Assembly (NCBI RefSeq): GCF_003259435.1
Contig: NZ_QLMA01000006.1
Coordinates: forward strand, 310,001-374,000
DNA: 64,000 bases
Direction: 5' to 3'
Source: Chitinophaga dinghuensis
GTDB lineage: Bacteria; Bacteroidota; Bacteroidia; Chitinophagales; Chitinophagaceae
Shown: positions 34,960 to 44,106 of the stretch, piece after piece
Layout of the letters: every line of letters begins with the position of its first letter
How positions within the stretch are numbered: the stretch's first letter is position 1
The notes under the pieces: model-generated
Told to the model about the DNA's origin: nothing
What the model saw: the letters and a program-made list of their open reading frames with translations, nothing else
Database searches by the model: none
Made by a program: the position numbers and the translations under genes

Positions 34960-37900
34960 TTAGAAGGAAACATTTAAGCCAAAAGTATAAGACCGGAAAA
35001 ATGGATATACATTCCCGTTATAGCCACTGGCTTGCTCCGGATCATAGTATTTGATCTTCATATTATTGGTTTCCCAGAGATCCTGACCAGAGAAGTATAT
35101 TCGCAGCAATTTGATCTGGAAAGCTTTCAGTAATCCTGCTGGTAAGGTATATCCTAATTGCAGGTTTTTCAGCCGGATATAGGCGCCATTCATCACCCAT
35201 TGACTCGATGGCACGGTGTTTTGCTGATCACCCAAGTATAGTCTTGGAAATAATGCATTGGGGTTATTCGGTGTCCAGTAATCCTGATTGATGCTCCAGG
35301 GCTCCTGCCATCCGCTGTTGAAAGGAATATTATAACGCGGGTCCGGCATAACCTTGCGATTGCCCACTCCCTGGAAGAATACAGACAACTCAATACCCTT
35401 CCAACTGATCCCGGCATCTATACCATAAGAATACAGTGGATCGGTTGTACCAAGGTATACCAGATCTTTACTGTCGATCACATGATCGCCGTTGATATCC
35501 TTGTATTTGATATCTCCAGGCCCTGTGGCTGCGTTTTGAAACGCATGTTGGTTTACTTCCTGCTGTGTCTGGAAATAGCCTTCTGCCTGGTAACCGAAGA
35601 GGGAAGAATAGGCGTATCCCGGTACTCCCTGGTTCCATCCAGCTTGCGGACTAACCCCATCGCTGCGCAATACTTTATTCTTGCTATGGAAAATATTAGC
35701 ATTCAGGTACCAGGTAAATGCTTTACTGGCTTGGCTTTTCCATCCTGCATTAAATTCCCATCCTTCTGTACGCATTTCTCCTTCATGGTAGCTAAGGGGC
35801 CATGCACCTGTAAGGGAAGAGGTCAGTTTGGGCATTTGCATATCCCTGTTCCTGCGAATGAAATAATCCGCAGAGAGAGAAAGCTGTCCTTTTACCAGCA
35901 CTGCATCCCAGCCAAAATTGCTGGCAGCAATATTTTCCCAGCCATAGGCCTGGGGAACTGGATTATGATAGACGAAAGGCTGTAGTTGCGGGCCCGGGTG
36001 AAAAGTGAAGGTCTGGTACCGTTCATCACTACTAATGGTATTCCAACTGTTCACATTACCTAACTGACCCCAGGACCAGCGCAGCTTGAACTCATTGAAA
36101 AAAGGCAGCGCTTCATAAAACCAGGTTTCATTATTCAAGCGCCATCCAGCGGAAAAAGACGGGAATAATTTCCATTGTGTAATGGATGGAAAATAATTGC
36201 CGGCCTGATACAGCCTTGCTCCAATCAGATTCGCTTCCAGTAAATAACGATTATCAAAGTTGTAATTCAGCTTTCCGAATAAAGAGGTCAGTGAGCCTGT
36301 AATGCCCAGCAGTCGCGTATCCTGCGGAGCGGTACTAAATCTGTTACTCGCTATATCCGTCGCCGCAATATTATAGGAGGCCGCTGTAAATTGCGTGGTA
36401 TTATAAGATTCCTGCGTGATGCCGCCCAATAAATGAAAAGTATTTTTATCATTTATCTTCAGATCGTAATCGCCCAACAGTTGGAGGTTGCCTCCTTTAG
36501 ACTCCAGTTTGTTCTGCTGTAGCATATTATCAGGTTGGACACTACCGGCTACGGCTACACGATTCCAGAGTGGAATGGTCTGCCGCCCAAGATCATCTCT
36601 AAGTATCTGCTTTTGCGGGCTATAAATCAGTCGGAGATTCAATCCTTTTACCAGACTATCGGCTCTCAGGGTAAATACGGCGTCTATGTAGTCATTTTTC
36701 TCCAGCCGCTTACCGCCATCCTGTAAAATGGCATACACCGGCGCTGCACCCAATGCATAATGGTTGGTACCGGGAACAAATACAGGCACATTTCCGGGGC
36801 CGCGGTAAAGTCCTGCCAGTAACCCTTGTGGCCCTTCCACCAATTGAGAAGGAGAGAAGGTATTACTCTGTGCCAGCGACATCCGGGATTCCAGACTGAA
36901 ATGCTTATTGAACCGGTTATTCATACTCAACCGGCCATTAATACGATTCGTTCTGTCTGGGCCTACAGCGAACAGTCCTTGCCTGCCAAAGTAGCCCATA
37001 GATGCAGTAAACTGGTTCTTTTCAGATCCACCTTTCACCGACAAGTTATAATTCTGTACGGCAGTTCTGTCTTTTGTTACGAGACCCAGCTGGTTATAGT
37101 TGTAATAATATTTATAGAAATCCGGGTGATTCGGATCAATCAGGTACTTGTTGCCTTGTTCCAATAATGCGATTTCGGCGGGCTGCCATGGCGCTGGTTT
37201 CCCTGCATTTGCGGCGGCGATATTCTCCATGGAAGCATCTGTGGCAGCAGACAGCCGCTGTGGAAGCCGGATAGGCGTTTCCCAACCGCCGAGGGTATTA
37301 AAATCGACAGATATTTTACCCGGTTTGCCTGTACGGGTACTTACCAATACTACGCCGCCAGCGCCTCTGGCGCCATAAATCGCAGCGGCGGCGGCATCCT
37401 TTAAGATAGATACGGATTCTATATCATCCGGATTGAGTACAGACAGGGAACCTGGAACGCCATCCACAATTACAGGCGTATTGGAGCCAGATCCGCTGTT
37501 GACACCCCGGATCTGTAAGTTAAAGCCTTCTTTTCCCGGTTGTCCGTTACTGCGGGTAACTACCAGTCCCGTAGCCGTTCCCTGCAAAGCCGCTATCACA
37601 TTCGGTACAGGCCTGCTTTTCAGTCGGTTGCCTTCCACCTGAGCTATTGCCCCGGTGATATTGGCCCTTTTCTGCAAGCCATAACCCAGCACTACTAACT
37701 CGTTCAGTTTTTTTAAATCCGGTTGTAAAATAACATTGATGATACGTCTGTCGCGCACACTGATTTCCTTTGTTTGAAAGCCAATGAGCGATACATGAAG
37801 GGTGGCCTGACCAGAGGCTACTTCCACCTGGAAAGTGCCATCTTCTGCAGTAGCAGTACCATTTTGGGTATTATCTTCCCGAATGGAAACGCCACTGAGG

Positions 37901-38349
37901 GGCTGCATACCATCGGTGATGATACCTGTGATCAGCCATTTATTAGGATTGATAGGTCGACTATTCCCGGCAATGGGAGTATTGGGATTGCCGCTGCCTA
38001 CTGGTATCACAATGATCTGTCCATCCCTAATTTCAAAAGAATATTTAGCAGGAGGGAACAGCAGTGGCAGTACGGTTGGGAGCGGACTGTTTTTCACCTG
38101 AATAGAAACGCCACGACGGTTTTCCAGTTCATCGGAGGAAATAGCGAAGGTGTATTTCGTTTGTCTTTCAATATCGCGCAATACTGTTTTCAGGCTGGCT
38201 TTGCGATAATGCAGTGTGACACTTTTGGGAACAACAATTTGAGCCGCTGTATCAGCAACGGCAAATACCAGGATAACAAAAAACAGGAAGACAGACGGCA
38301 GGCTTAACCTGGTAAATGAGCGTAGCGCCTGAGATAGTGTTTGCTGCAT
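34960..38349 (-). CDS. SusC/RagA-type TonB-linked receptor with STN domain
   Basis: 1129 residues. It has a signal peptide (VFLFFVILVFAVADTAAQ), an STN domain at about 45-115 (VTLHYRKASLKTVLRDIERQ), a carboxypeptidase-regulatory-like domain at about 135-210 (GIITDGMQPLSGVSIREDN), the TonB-box/plug with VVLGYGLQKRANITGAI and the DAAAAAIYGARGAGGV motif, then the 22-strand barrel ending in a terminal aromatic pair (LNVSF). It imports a substrate, usually a glycan fragment, with TonB energy. FecR and sigma genes lie upstream on the same strand. No SusD gene follows: the next gene is convergent, 7 nt away. Confidence 0.95.
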   Translation of the reverse strand: MQQTLSQALRSFTRLSLPSVFLFFVILVFAVADTAAQIVVPKSVTLHYRKASLKTVLRDIERQTKYTFAISSDELENRRGVSIQVKNSPLPTVLPLLFPPAKYSFEIRDGQIIVIPVGSGNPNTPIAGNSRPINPNKWLITGIITDGMQPLSGVSIREDNTQNGTATAEDGTFQVEVASGQATLHVSLIGFQTKEISVRDRRIINVILQPDLKKLNELVVLGYGLQKRANITGAIAQVEGNRLKSRPVPNVIAALQGTATGLVVTRSNGQPGKEGFNLQIRGVNSGSGSNTPVIVDGVPGSLSVLNPDDIESVSILKDAAAAAIYGARGAGGVVLVSTRTGKPGKISVDFNTLGGWETPIRLPQRLSAATDASMENIAAANAGKPAPWQPAEIALLEQGNKYLIDPNHPDFYKYYYNYNQLGLVTKDRTAVQNYNLSVKGGSEKNQFTASMGYFGRQGLFAVGPDRTNRINGRLSMNNRFNKHFSLESRMSLAQSNTFSPSQLVEGPQGLLAGLYRGPGNVPVFVPGTNHYALGAAPVYAILQDGGKRLEKNDYIDAVFTLRADSLVKGLNLRLIYSPQKQILRDDLGRQTIPLWNRVAVAGSVQPDNMLQQNKLESKGGNLQLLGDYDLKINDKNTFHLLGGITQESYNTTQFTAASYNIAATDIASNRFSTAPQDTRLLGITGSLTSLFGKLNYNFDNRYLLEANLIGARLYQAGNYFPSITQWKLFPSFSAGWRLNNETWFYEALPFFNEFKLRWSWGQLGNVNSWNTISSDERYQTFTFHPGPQLQPFVYHNPVPQAYGWENIAASNFGWDAVLVKGQLSLSADYFIRRNRDMQMPKLTSSLTGAWPLSYHEGEMRTEGWEFNAGWKSQASKAFTWYLNANIFHSKNKVLRSDGVSPQAGWNQGVPGYAYSSLFGYQAEGYFQTQQEVNQHAFQNAATGPGDIKYKDINGDHVIDSKDLVYLGTTDPLYSYGIDAGISWKGIELSVFFQGVGNRKVMPDPRYNIPFNSGWQEPWSINQDYWTPNNPNALFPRLYLGDQQNTVPSSQWVMNGAYIRLKNLQLGYTLPAGLLKAFQIKLLRIYFSGQDLWETNNMKIKYYDPEQASGYNGNVYPFFRSYTFGLNVSF

Positions 38350-38369
38350 AAGCAGTTATCGCAGGACTA

Positions 38370-39365
38370 TTAGTAAAATTCTACCAGGTTACCTTCGTGT
38401 TTAATGTTTATTTGTAAAGCTTTTCTAATGATATCCAATACCTCGTCCAGTGGAAGGTTGCGGAAAGTAGCCAGCAGTCTTGCATCTGCCAGCTTGGGAT
38501 CATTGATATTCACTTTTACGTGATAATAATCTTCCAAAGCTACAGCTACATCGGAGAGGGGACTTTCATCAAATACCAGGCAGCGAGTTTTCCATGCCAG
38601 GATATTGTTGGCTTTAGTATGTGTGGTAGTACTGATATCACGGCTGTTGTAAGGCAGTCTTGCCTCCAGGCCAGGCGTCAGTATTACATTTTTGTCAGAG
38701 TTCTTGAAAGCGGCGCTTACTTTACCGGATTGCACAAATACCTGCACATCTTTATCGGCCGATTTCACATTGAAGGAGGTACCCAGTACGCGGATATCTA
38801 CATCCGGTGCTTCCACCGTAAATGGTTGGGAGGGTCTTTGTGCCACATCAAAGAAGGCTTCCCCTTGTGCGATGGTCACTTTACGATCCGTTTCTCCAAA
38901 TTTGCGAGGTACTTTCACGACAGTATTGGCATTCAGATAGATCATAGATCCGTCGTTCAGTCGTACACTGTCGATCTGCTGATGGGTAGCATAAGTTTTA
39001 TAAGAACCCGGGCCTAAAAATGCCATTGCTACCGCGATGCCGGTTACGGCTGCCGCAGCCCACCAGTAACGGTAAGGTATCTTTTTCACTTTAGCAGTAG
39101 TCTGTTGAACAGCCACCGTTTCAGTAACAGGTTGGGAAGTAGGAAGCTTGTCCAGCGTACTGCTGAGTTGTGCCCACTGTCCCTGGGTATCAAAAGCAGA
39201 GGCAGCAGGAAGTGGATCTCCATGCCACATATCTCTCATATCCAGGAAGATGTCGAGATTAGCCGGGTCCTCTTGAATCCAGTCGTTCAACAAGCGTTTG
39301 CACTGCTCGTTGTCCGGATTCTCCAGGTATCGGATCACAATATCTATGTCGGTTTTGCTATTCAT
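38370..39365 (-). CDS. FecR-like anti-sigma factor for the second SusC locus
   Basis: 331 residues. Cytoplasmic N-terminal part, one span near 100-120 (YWWAAAAVTGIAVAMAFLGPG), FecR core (GEAFFDVAQRPSQPFTVEAP) and a DUF4974-like C-terminal domain (PLSDVAVALEDYYHVKVNI; LPLDEVLDIIRKALQI). It lies between the ECF sigma gene and susC. It should bind that sigma factor and be relieved by the STN domain of the receptor. Spacing to susC is 20 nt. Confidence 0.93.
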   Translation of the reverse strand: MNSKTDIDIVIRYLENPDNEQCKRLLNDWIQEDPANLDIFLDMRDMWHGDPLPAASAFDTQGQWAQLSSTLDKLPTSQPVTETVAVQQTTAKVKKIPYRYWWAAAAVTGIAVAMAFLGPGSYKTYATHQQIDSVRLNDGSMIYLNANTVVKVPRKFGETDRKVTIAQGEAFFDVAQRPSQPFTVEAPDVDIRVLGTSFNVKSADKDVQVFVQSGKVSAAFKNSDKNVILTPGLEARLPYNSRDISTTTHTKANNILAWKTRCLVFDESPLSDVAVALEDYYHVKVNINDPKLADARLLATFRNLPLDEVLDIIRKALQINIKHEGNLVEFY

Positions 39366-39439
39366 GGCTTCTTATTGACAATACAACCAGAGGGGGAGTT
39401 ACCATTAGTCGATTTAAAAATTTTTTTTCCAGGCAGGAG

Positions 39440-39982
39440 TTACTGCTTATTCACCAGCACTACCCTTAGTTTTTTAAGGGCCGTGGTGAGATGCGCGTAC
39501 ACAGTATTAATAGATATATCCAGCTGTTCTGCAATTTCCGTAGGGGACAAGCCTTTAAACCTGCTCATCTCAAAAACGCGTCTGCACTGGTCTGGTAATT
39601 TATCCAATGCATAACGGTACTGGGTTTCCAATTCCTTATGCTCCAGGAGCTGGTGACTGGTTTCTGAGGGAGTGGCCACATGGAGCTGTTCTTTCGTATA
39701 TGCTTCCTTTCGCTGTTCCTTCTTAATACTATTCAGACAAGTATTTACCGTGGCTCGGGCCAGATAATGCTGTATAGGTGCTCTTTCATCCAGGTTTTCC
39801 GCATTCTTCCACAAATTGAGGAATACATCCTGTACCATATCGTTCGCGTTATCCTCATCCTTTACATATCGCACAGCAATATTATACATGGAAGGTGCGA
39901 ACTGTTTAAAAACAGCCTCAAATACAGCTTTGTTTCTTGTCCGAATGCCTTTAACTATTTCTTCATTACTCAGTTGCAACAT
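39440..39982 (-). CDS. ECF sigma factor (FecI-like)
   Basis: 180 residues. Region 2 at about 20-90 (DNANDMVQDVFLNLWKNA; HYLARATVNTCLNSIKK) and region 4 at about 125-175 (LSPTEIAEQLDISINTVYAHL). It is the first gene of the leftward sigma-FecR-SusC set. A TATCTTCG sequence near 40009-40016 on the minus strand resembles the -7 box with one mismatch. Confidence 0.93.
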   Translation of the reverse strand: MLQLSNEEIVKGIRTRNKAVFEAVFKQFAPSMYNIAVRYVKDEDNANDMVQDVFLNLWKNAENLDERAPIQHYLARATVNTCLNSIKKEQRKEAYTKEQLHVATPSETSHQLLEHKELETQYRYALDKLPDQCRRVFEMSRFKGLSPTEIAEQLDISINTVYAHLTTALKKLRVVLVNKQ

Positions 39983-40188
39983 GGGCTGATCATTTGTTTC
40001 CGCCGGTGCGAAGATAGACGATTAAAACTTTTTTTCACTTTAACATTTTCTTCACTAATGGTAAGTGATGTTTCGGATGTATTGTTACTATACGGCCGCC
40101 AACAGATTGGCAATGTTACAAAAACCATGCACATATAAGCGCCGTGATCAGGTCATCATAATTTTTAACCATATCAAAATTGAATGCC

Positions 40189-40683
40189 ATGAAAAAAACA
40201 ATGACAGGAATGTTCGCATTAGCCGCAATGATTCTCGGAATGTCTGCTTTCAAAGGGACAGCTGCAACACCGGTAAAGGGAGCTGATAGTATTGCTGTTT
40301 ACTCAGCTGATTCATTGGCAGGCATCGATTCCGCTGCAATGCGTACGCACGTAGCCGTTAGTCTCGATTCCCTGAAAGGATTGGATTCCCTGAAAGGACT
40401 GGACAGTATCAAAGGTACTGATTCTCTCCGCGCTGTGGAAGCTGGATCAATCACCGGCAAAATCACCCCTGCGGACGGAGCTACTGAAGTAGCAGCGGTA
40501 AGTACCGAAGGTAAAGTGAAAGCGACTGTAACTGAAGGAACTTTCACCATTCAAGGTGTAAAATCTGGTACCTATGTGATTGTAGTTACCGGTAAAGCGC
40601 CTTACAAAAGTGCCTCCATCAAAGATGTAAAAGTAGAAGACGGAAAAGCGACTGATGTTGGCGAAATCAAATTAGAACAATAA
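40189..40683 (+). CDS. Small exported protein with GLDSLK repeats and a beta domain
   Basis: 164 residues from ATG 40189; the frame also opens at a TTG three codons earlier. The N-terminal signal sequence (MFALAAMILGMSAFKGTAA) suggests export. A low-complexity linker carries hexads GLDSLK, GLDSLK, GLDSIK, GTDSLR. The C-terminal part is a carboxypeptidase-regulatory-like beta domain (GSITGKITPADGATEVAAVS; VKSGTYVIVVTGKAPYKSA). Homology outside this pattern is not recognised. It is divergent from the FecI-like sigma gene, 206 bp apart, so it may be in that sigma factor's regulon. A terminator follows. Confidence 0.8.
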   Translation: MKKTMTGMFALAAMILGMSAFKGTAATPVKGADSIAVYSADSLAGIDSAAMRTHVAVSLDSLKGLDSLKGLDSIKGTDSLRAVEAGSITGKITPADGATEVAAVSTEGKVKATVTEGTFTIQGVKSGTYVIVVTGKAPYKSASIKDVKVEDGKATDVGEIKLEQ

Positions 40684-40749
40684 TAAAAGAATACTAGCAA
40701 CCAACAACACACTCATCCTAACAGAGAACCCTATTGGTTTGATCCACAC

Positions 40750-40786
40750 GAGGCTTTATCATTCTTGATTCGGCCTCTTTTTTTTT
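40750..40786 (+). terminator. Probable terminator after the GLDSLK-repeat gene
   Basis: CGAGGC-type arm GAGGC pairs with GCCTC (5 bp, long loop), followed by a T9 run. The stem is short, but the T tract is strong. Confidence 0.5.
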
Positions 40787-40828
40787 GCCTTCATTTACCA
40801 TGTATCTTCGCAGTCGAAAAACTCACAC

Positions 40829-41158
40829 ATGCGTACGATACTACTCCTCATTATTTCTAACAGCTTTATGACTTATGCCTGGTATGGGCACCTGAAACAT
40901 ACCGATACTGCCCTTTGGAAAGTAATCTTAATGAGCTGGGGAATCGCCTTTTTTGAATACTGTTTTATGGTGCCAGCCAACCGGTACGGCTTCCAGGAAG
41001 GATTTAGTGGCTTTCAGTTGAAAACCATCCAGGAAGTGGTATCCCTGACCGTATTCAGTTTGTTCGCCATCTTTTTCCTGAAAGAGCCGTTGAAATGGAA
41101 CTACCTGGTTTCCTTTTCCCTGCTGATTGGCGCCGCCTATTTTATGTTCAAAAAGTAG
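40829..41158 (+). CDS. DUF486 family membrane protein
   Basis: 109 residues with four spans (ILLLIISNSFMTYAWYGHL, ISWGIAFFEYCFMVPANR, VVSLTVFSLFAIFFLK, YLVSFSLLIGAAYFMFKK cut to family features). The DUF486 pattern NSFMTYAWYGHLK and FEYCFMVPANRYG is clear. It resembles small DMT-type transporters; its substrate is unknown. It stands alone, between a terminator and the PIG-L promoter. Confidence 0.9.
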   Translation: MRTILLLIISNSFMTYAWYGHLKHTDTALWKVILMSWGIAFFEYCFMVPANRYGFQEGFSGFQLKTIQEVVSLTVFSLFAIFFLKEPLKWNYLVSFSLLIGAAYFMFKK

Positions 41159-41193
41159 TTCTTCCAATCCTGCTGCCGCTCAACCCAATTCGC

Positions 41194-41223
41194 TTGGATG
41201 GCCTTGATTAATTACTATTTTTG
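41194..41223 (+). promoter_or_regulatory. Promoter of the PIG-L operon (TTGG, 19 nt, TATTTTTG)
   Basis: TTG at 41194-41196 and TATTTTTG at 41216-41223, spaced 19 nt, fits the described Bacteroidetes sigma factor pattern. The ATG is 27 nt downstream. Confidence 0.6.
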
Positions 41224-41249
41224 ACAATCCGTAAATCTCGCAACCATAC

Positions 41250-43736
41250 ATGATTCAAAGAATCTATACCGCACTAACTATGTTACTATTGCTGTTGGTT
41301 ACCGGTACCGCTAATAGCCAGCCTACTCCCGTTTGGAATGCCGCCGACATCCGGCTGCAGCTGAAAAAACTGGACACCCTCGGTAGTGTTCTCTATTTCG
41401 CTGCCCACCCAGACGATGAAAATACCCGATTACTAGGCTATCTCGCTAAAGAAAAATTATATCGTACCGGCTATCTGTCGCTTACCCGCGGCGATGGTGG
41501 TCAAAACCTCGTTGGTAACGAACAAGGAGAATTACTGGGACTAATCCGTACCCAGGAACTACTCGCTGCCAGACGTATAGACGGCGCGGAACAGTTCTTC
41601 ACCAGGGCGCAGGACTTCGGCTTCTCCAAAAATCCGGAAGAAACCTTCTCCATCTGGGATACGACTAAAATCCTCCGTGACGCGGTTTGGATCATCCGTA
41701 AATTCCAACCAGATGTGATCATCTGCCGCTTCCCGGCTGATAGTCGCGCTGGCCACGGGCATCACACCGCTTCGGCTATTATCGCTGCAAAGGCCTTTGA
41801 CCTGGCGGCCGATCCCAACTATGCGCCGGATCAGCTGAAATATGTCAAACCATGGCAGGCCAAACGTCTACTCTGGAATACCTTTAGTTTCGGCGGAAAT
41901 GTTACTACTTCCGAAGATCAGTATAAAATTGATGTAGGAGTTTATAATCCTTTACTTGGAAAAGGTTTCGGGGAAATTGCCGCTGAAAGTCGCTCCCAGC
42001 ACAAAAGCCAGGGCTTTGGCGTTGCCGCTACCCGCGGTAGCTCCATGGAATATTTCCTCACCATCAAAGGCTCCAATCCTTCCAAAGAACTCCTGGACGG
42101 AGTAGATCAGTCCTGGAACCGCATCAATGGAGGAAAAGCCATTGGGGATCTGGTAGATAAAGCCATTGCTACCTATAACATGGATAACCCGGCAGCCTCC
42201 GTACCTACACTCCTGGCTATCCGCAAGGCAATCCAGCAACTGCCGGAAGGCTACTGGAGAACCCAGAAACTGAAGGAAACCGAACAGCTGATCCTTGCGT
42301 GCGCAGGCATCTGGGCAGAAGCCTATAGTGCTGAAGCTACTGTGGTACCAGGTTATAAGATGCAATCATCCATCCAGATCATTAACAGAGGTAATGTACC
42401 CGTTAAACTATTGGGCGCCGACCTGCCAGGCGTACCCAATGCAGTAACAGCGCAAGATCTCCAGAATAATAAACTGAATACCTTCCCGCAAACTATTACG
42501 GTTCCTGTAAATACGCCATTTTCACAGCCATACTGGTTAAATGCACCCCATCCTGTGGGTACATATACGATCCAGGACCCGCTGCTGGTAGGCAATCCTG
42601 AGAATATTCCTGCACTTCAGGCCACTATACGCCTGAACATAGACGGACAAGACTTCACCCTCCAGCGCCCTTTACAGTATAAATACACCGATCCTGTGAA
42701 AGGGGAACTCTATGAACCGCTGGTTATAGCCCCTCCGGTAACTGGCAATCTTACTAACCAGGTATTTATTTTCACTGGCGCCCAATCACAGGAAGCTACC
42801 GTGAAAATGCAAGCCATGGCCGAGGGCGTAAAAGGAGAAATATCCCTGAAATTACCTGCAGGTTTTGTGGCAACACCCGCCTCACAATCCTATGCTTTCA
42901 GTCAGAAAGGAGATGAGCAGGAATTCCATTTTACCATCAAGCCCACACAGGCAGGCAATGCCACCAAAGTAGATACTTTCTCCGTGGCAATGTCCAATAA
43001 CGGTAAAGTATATACGGATGGACTGCAACGCATCAGTTATGACCACATTCCTGTAATTACCCTGTTCCCGCCTGCACAGGCGCGACTGGTTACGGTAGAC
43101 CTGAAGCATAACGGAAATAACCTGGGTTATATCCCTGGCGCCGGCGATATGGTGGCGGCTTCTTTACGGCAGGTAGGTTATAAAGTGACCGAACTCACCG
43201 AAAAAGATATTATGAATGGAAACCTTGCCCAATACGATGCCATCATTGCAGGGGTAAGAGCCTATAATATCAACCCAAGAATGAAGTTCTGGCAAACCCG
43301 CCTGATGGAATACGTGAAAAATGGCGGTACTTATCTTGTTCAGTATAACGTAAATTCGCCGCTGGTGATGACAAACCTCGGCCCTTATCCATTCTCTCTG
43401 TCTCGCGACAGGGTAACGGATGAAAAAGCGGAGGTGAAGATTCTTAACCCTGCCGATCCTGTCCTGCATTATCCAAATGATATCAACACCGCTGATTTTA
43501 ACGGATGGGTACAGGAATTGGGGCTGTATTATACAACTTCGGCAGATAAGGCATATGATAAATTATTTGCCATGAGCGACAAAGGAGAGGCCCCTCTGGA
43601 TGGTTCCACCCTTGTGGCAACTTATGGTAAAGGCAGATATGTGTATACCTCCCTGTCATTCTTCAGGCAGTTGCCTGCAGGTGTACCTGGAGCCTATCGC
43701 TTATTTGTCAACCTGATATCCGCAAAAAAGAAATAG
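41250..43736 (+). CDS. Secreted PIG-L family deacetylase
   Basis: 828 residues. Signal peptide (LLLLLVTGTANS before QPT). The PIG-L domain (about 45-290) has the zinc motif AAHPDDEN and the second His motif RAGHGHHTASA. The middle region is beta-rich (NEW3-like, IQIINRGNVPVKLLGADLPG). The last part, with IIAGVRAYNINPRMKF and NGGTYLVQYNVNSP, resembles class I glutamine amidotransferase/ThuA-like folds. The enzyme would remove acetyl groups from sugar amides. It is followed by two tiny membrane-protein genes and an SSS symporter, with which it probably forms an uptake operon. Confidence 0.9.
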   Translation: MIQRIYTALTMLLLLLVTGTANSQPTPVWNAADIRLQLKKLDTLGSVLYFAAHPDDENTRLLGYLAKEKLYRTGYLSLTRGDGGQNLVGNEQGELLGLIRTQELLAARRIDGAEQFFTRAQDFGFSKNPEETFSIWDTTKILRDAVWIIRKFQPDVIICRFPADSRAGHGHHTASAIIAAKAFDLAADPNYAPDQLKYVKPWQAKRLLWNTFSFGGNVTTSEDQYKIDVGVYNPLLGKGFGEIAAESRSQHKSQGFGVAATRGSSMEYFLTIKGSNPSKELLDGVDQSWNRINGGKAIGDLVDKAIATYNMDNPAASVPTLLAIRKAIQQLPEGYWRTQKLKETEQLILACAGIWAEAYSAEATVVPGYKMQSSIQIINRGNVPVKLLGADLPGVPNAVTAQDLQNNKLNTFPQTITVPVNTPFSQPYWLNAPHPVGTYTIQDPLLVGNPENIPALQATIRLNIDGQDFTLQRPLQYKYTDPVKGELYEPLVIAPPVTGNLTNQVFIFTGAQSQEATVKMQAMAEGVKGEISLKLPAGFVATPASQSYAFSQKGDEQEFHFTIKPTQAGNATKVDTFSVAMSNNGKVYTDGLQRISYDHIPVITLFPPAQARLVTVDLKHNGNNLGYIPGAGDMVAASLRQVGYKVTELTEKDIMNGNLAQYDAIIAGVRAYNINPRMKFWQTRLMEYVKNGGTYLVQYNVNSPLVMTNLGPYPFSLSRDRVTDEKAEVKILNPADPVLHYPNDINTADFNGWVQELGLYYTTSADKAYDKLFAMSDKGEAPLDGSTLVATYGKGRYVYTSLSFFRQLPAGVPGAYRLFVNLISAKKK

Positions 43737-43742
43737 CAGTAA

Positions 43743-43919
43743 ATGAGCAATAAAAATGTAAGGAATAACCGGCCCCGCCTGCGCATAGCGGCGGTGCTGT
43801 GTATTCTACTAGGACTGGTAATTGGTTTTGAAATAAAACGACTTCATATTGGCCTTTTGATCGGTATTGGTCTGGGCCTGCTCACCGGCAGTATGTGGGC
43901 TAAAAGTCACCATGATTAA
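43743..43919 (+). CDS. Small two-span membrane protein
   Basis: 58 residues, ATG at 43743. A basic head (MSNKNVRNNRPRLRIA) is followed by two hydrophobic segments, ILLGLVIGFEI and LLIGIGLGLLTGSMW, and a His-rich end (KSHHD). It starts 6 nt after the PIG-L stop and lies before a second tiny gene and the symporter. Coding is inferred from its position and the regular hydrophobic pattern. Function unknown; it may be a membrane accessory to the symporter. Confidence 0.65.
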   Translation: MSNKNVRNNRPRLRIAAVLCILLGLVIGFEIKRLHIGLLIGIGLGLLTGSMWAKSHHD

Positions 43920-43974
43920 AAGTTTATAGGCGCTTTCGGCGTCGGATTTTATTGAACCTGTAATTCCTCTTTCC

Positions 43975-44106
43975 ATGTCAGATAAGCCACTGCATGAAGA
44001 GAAGCCTCCATTATTTCCATCCTGGACCTACTGGTATGTACTGGTAGTTGCCTGGCTGGTAGTGCTGATTATTCTCTTCTATTTATTCACCAAAGCATTT
44101 TCATGA
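43975..44106 (+). CDS. Small single-span membrane protein upstream of the symporter
   Basis: 43 residues, ATG at 43975. A Pro-rich head (HEEKPPLFPSWTYW) is followed by one span (VLVVAWLVVLIILFYLF). Its TGA overlaps the symporter's ATG (ATGA at 44103-44106), so translation is probably coupled, as in cotransporters with small accessory subunits. Function is inferred from this link only. Confidence 0.7.
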   Translation: MSDKPLHEEKPPLFPSWTYWYVLVVAWLVVLIILFYLFTKAFS

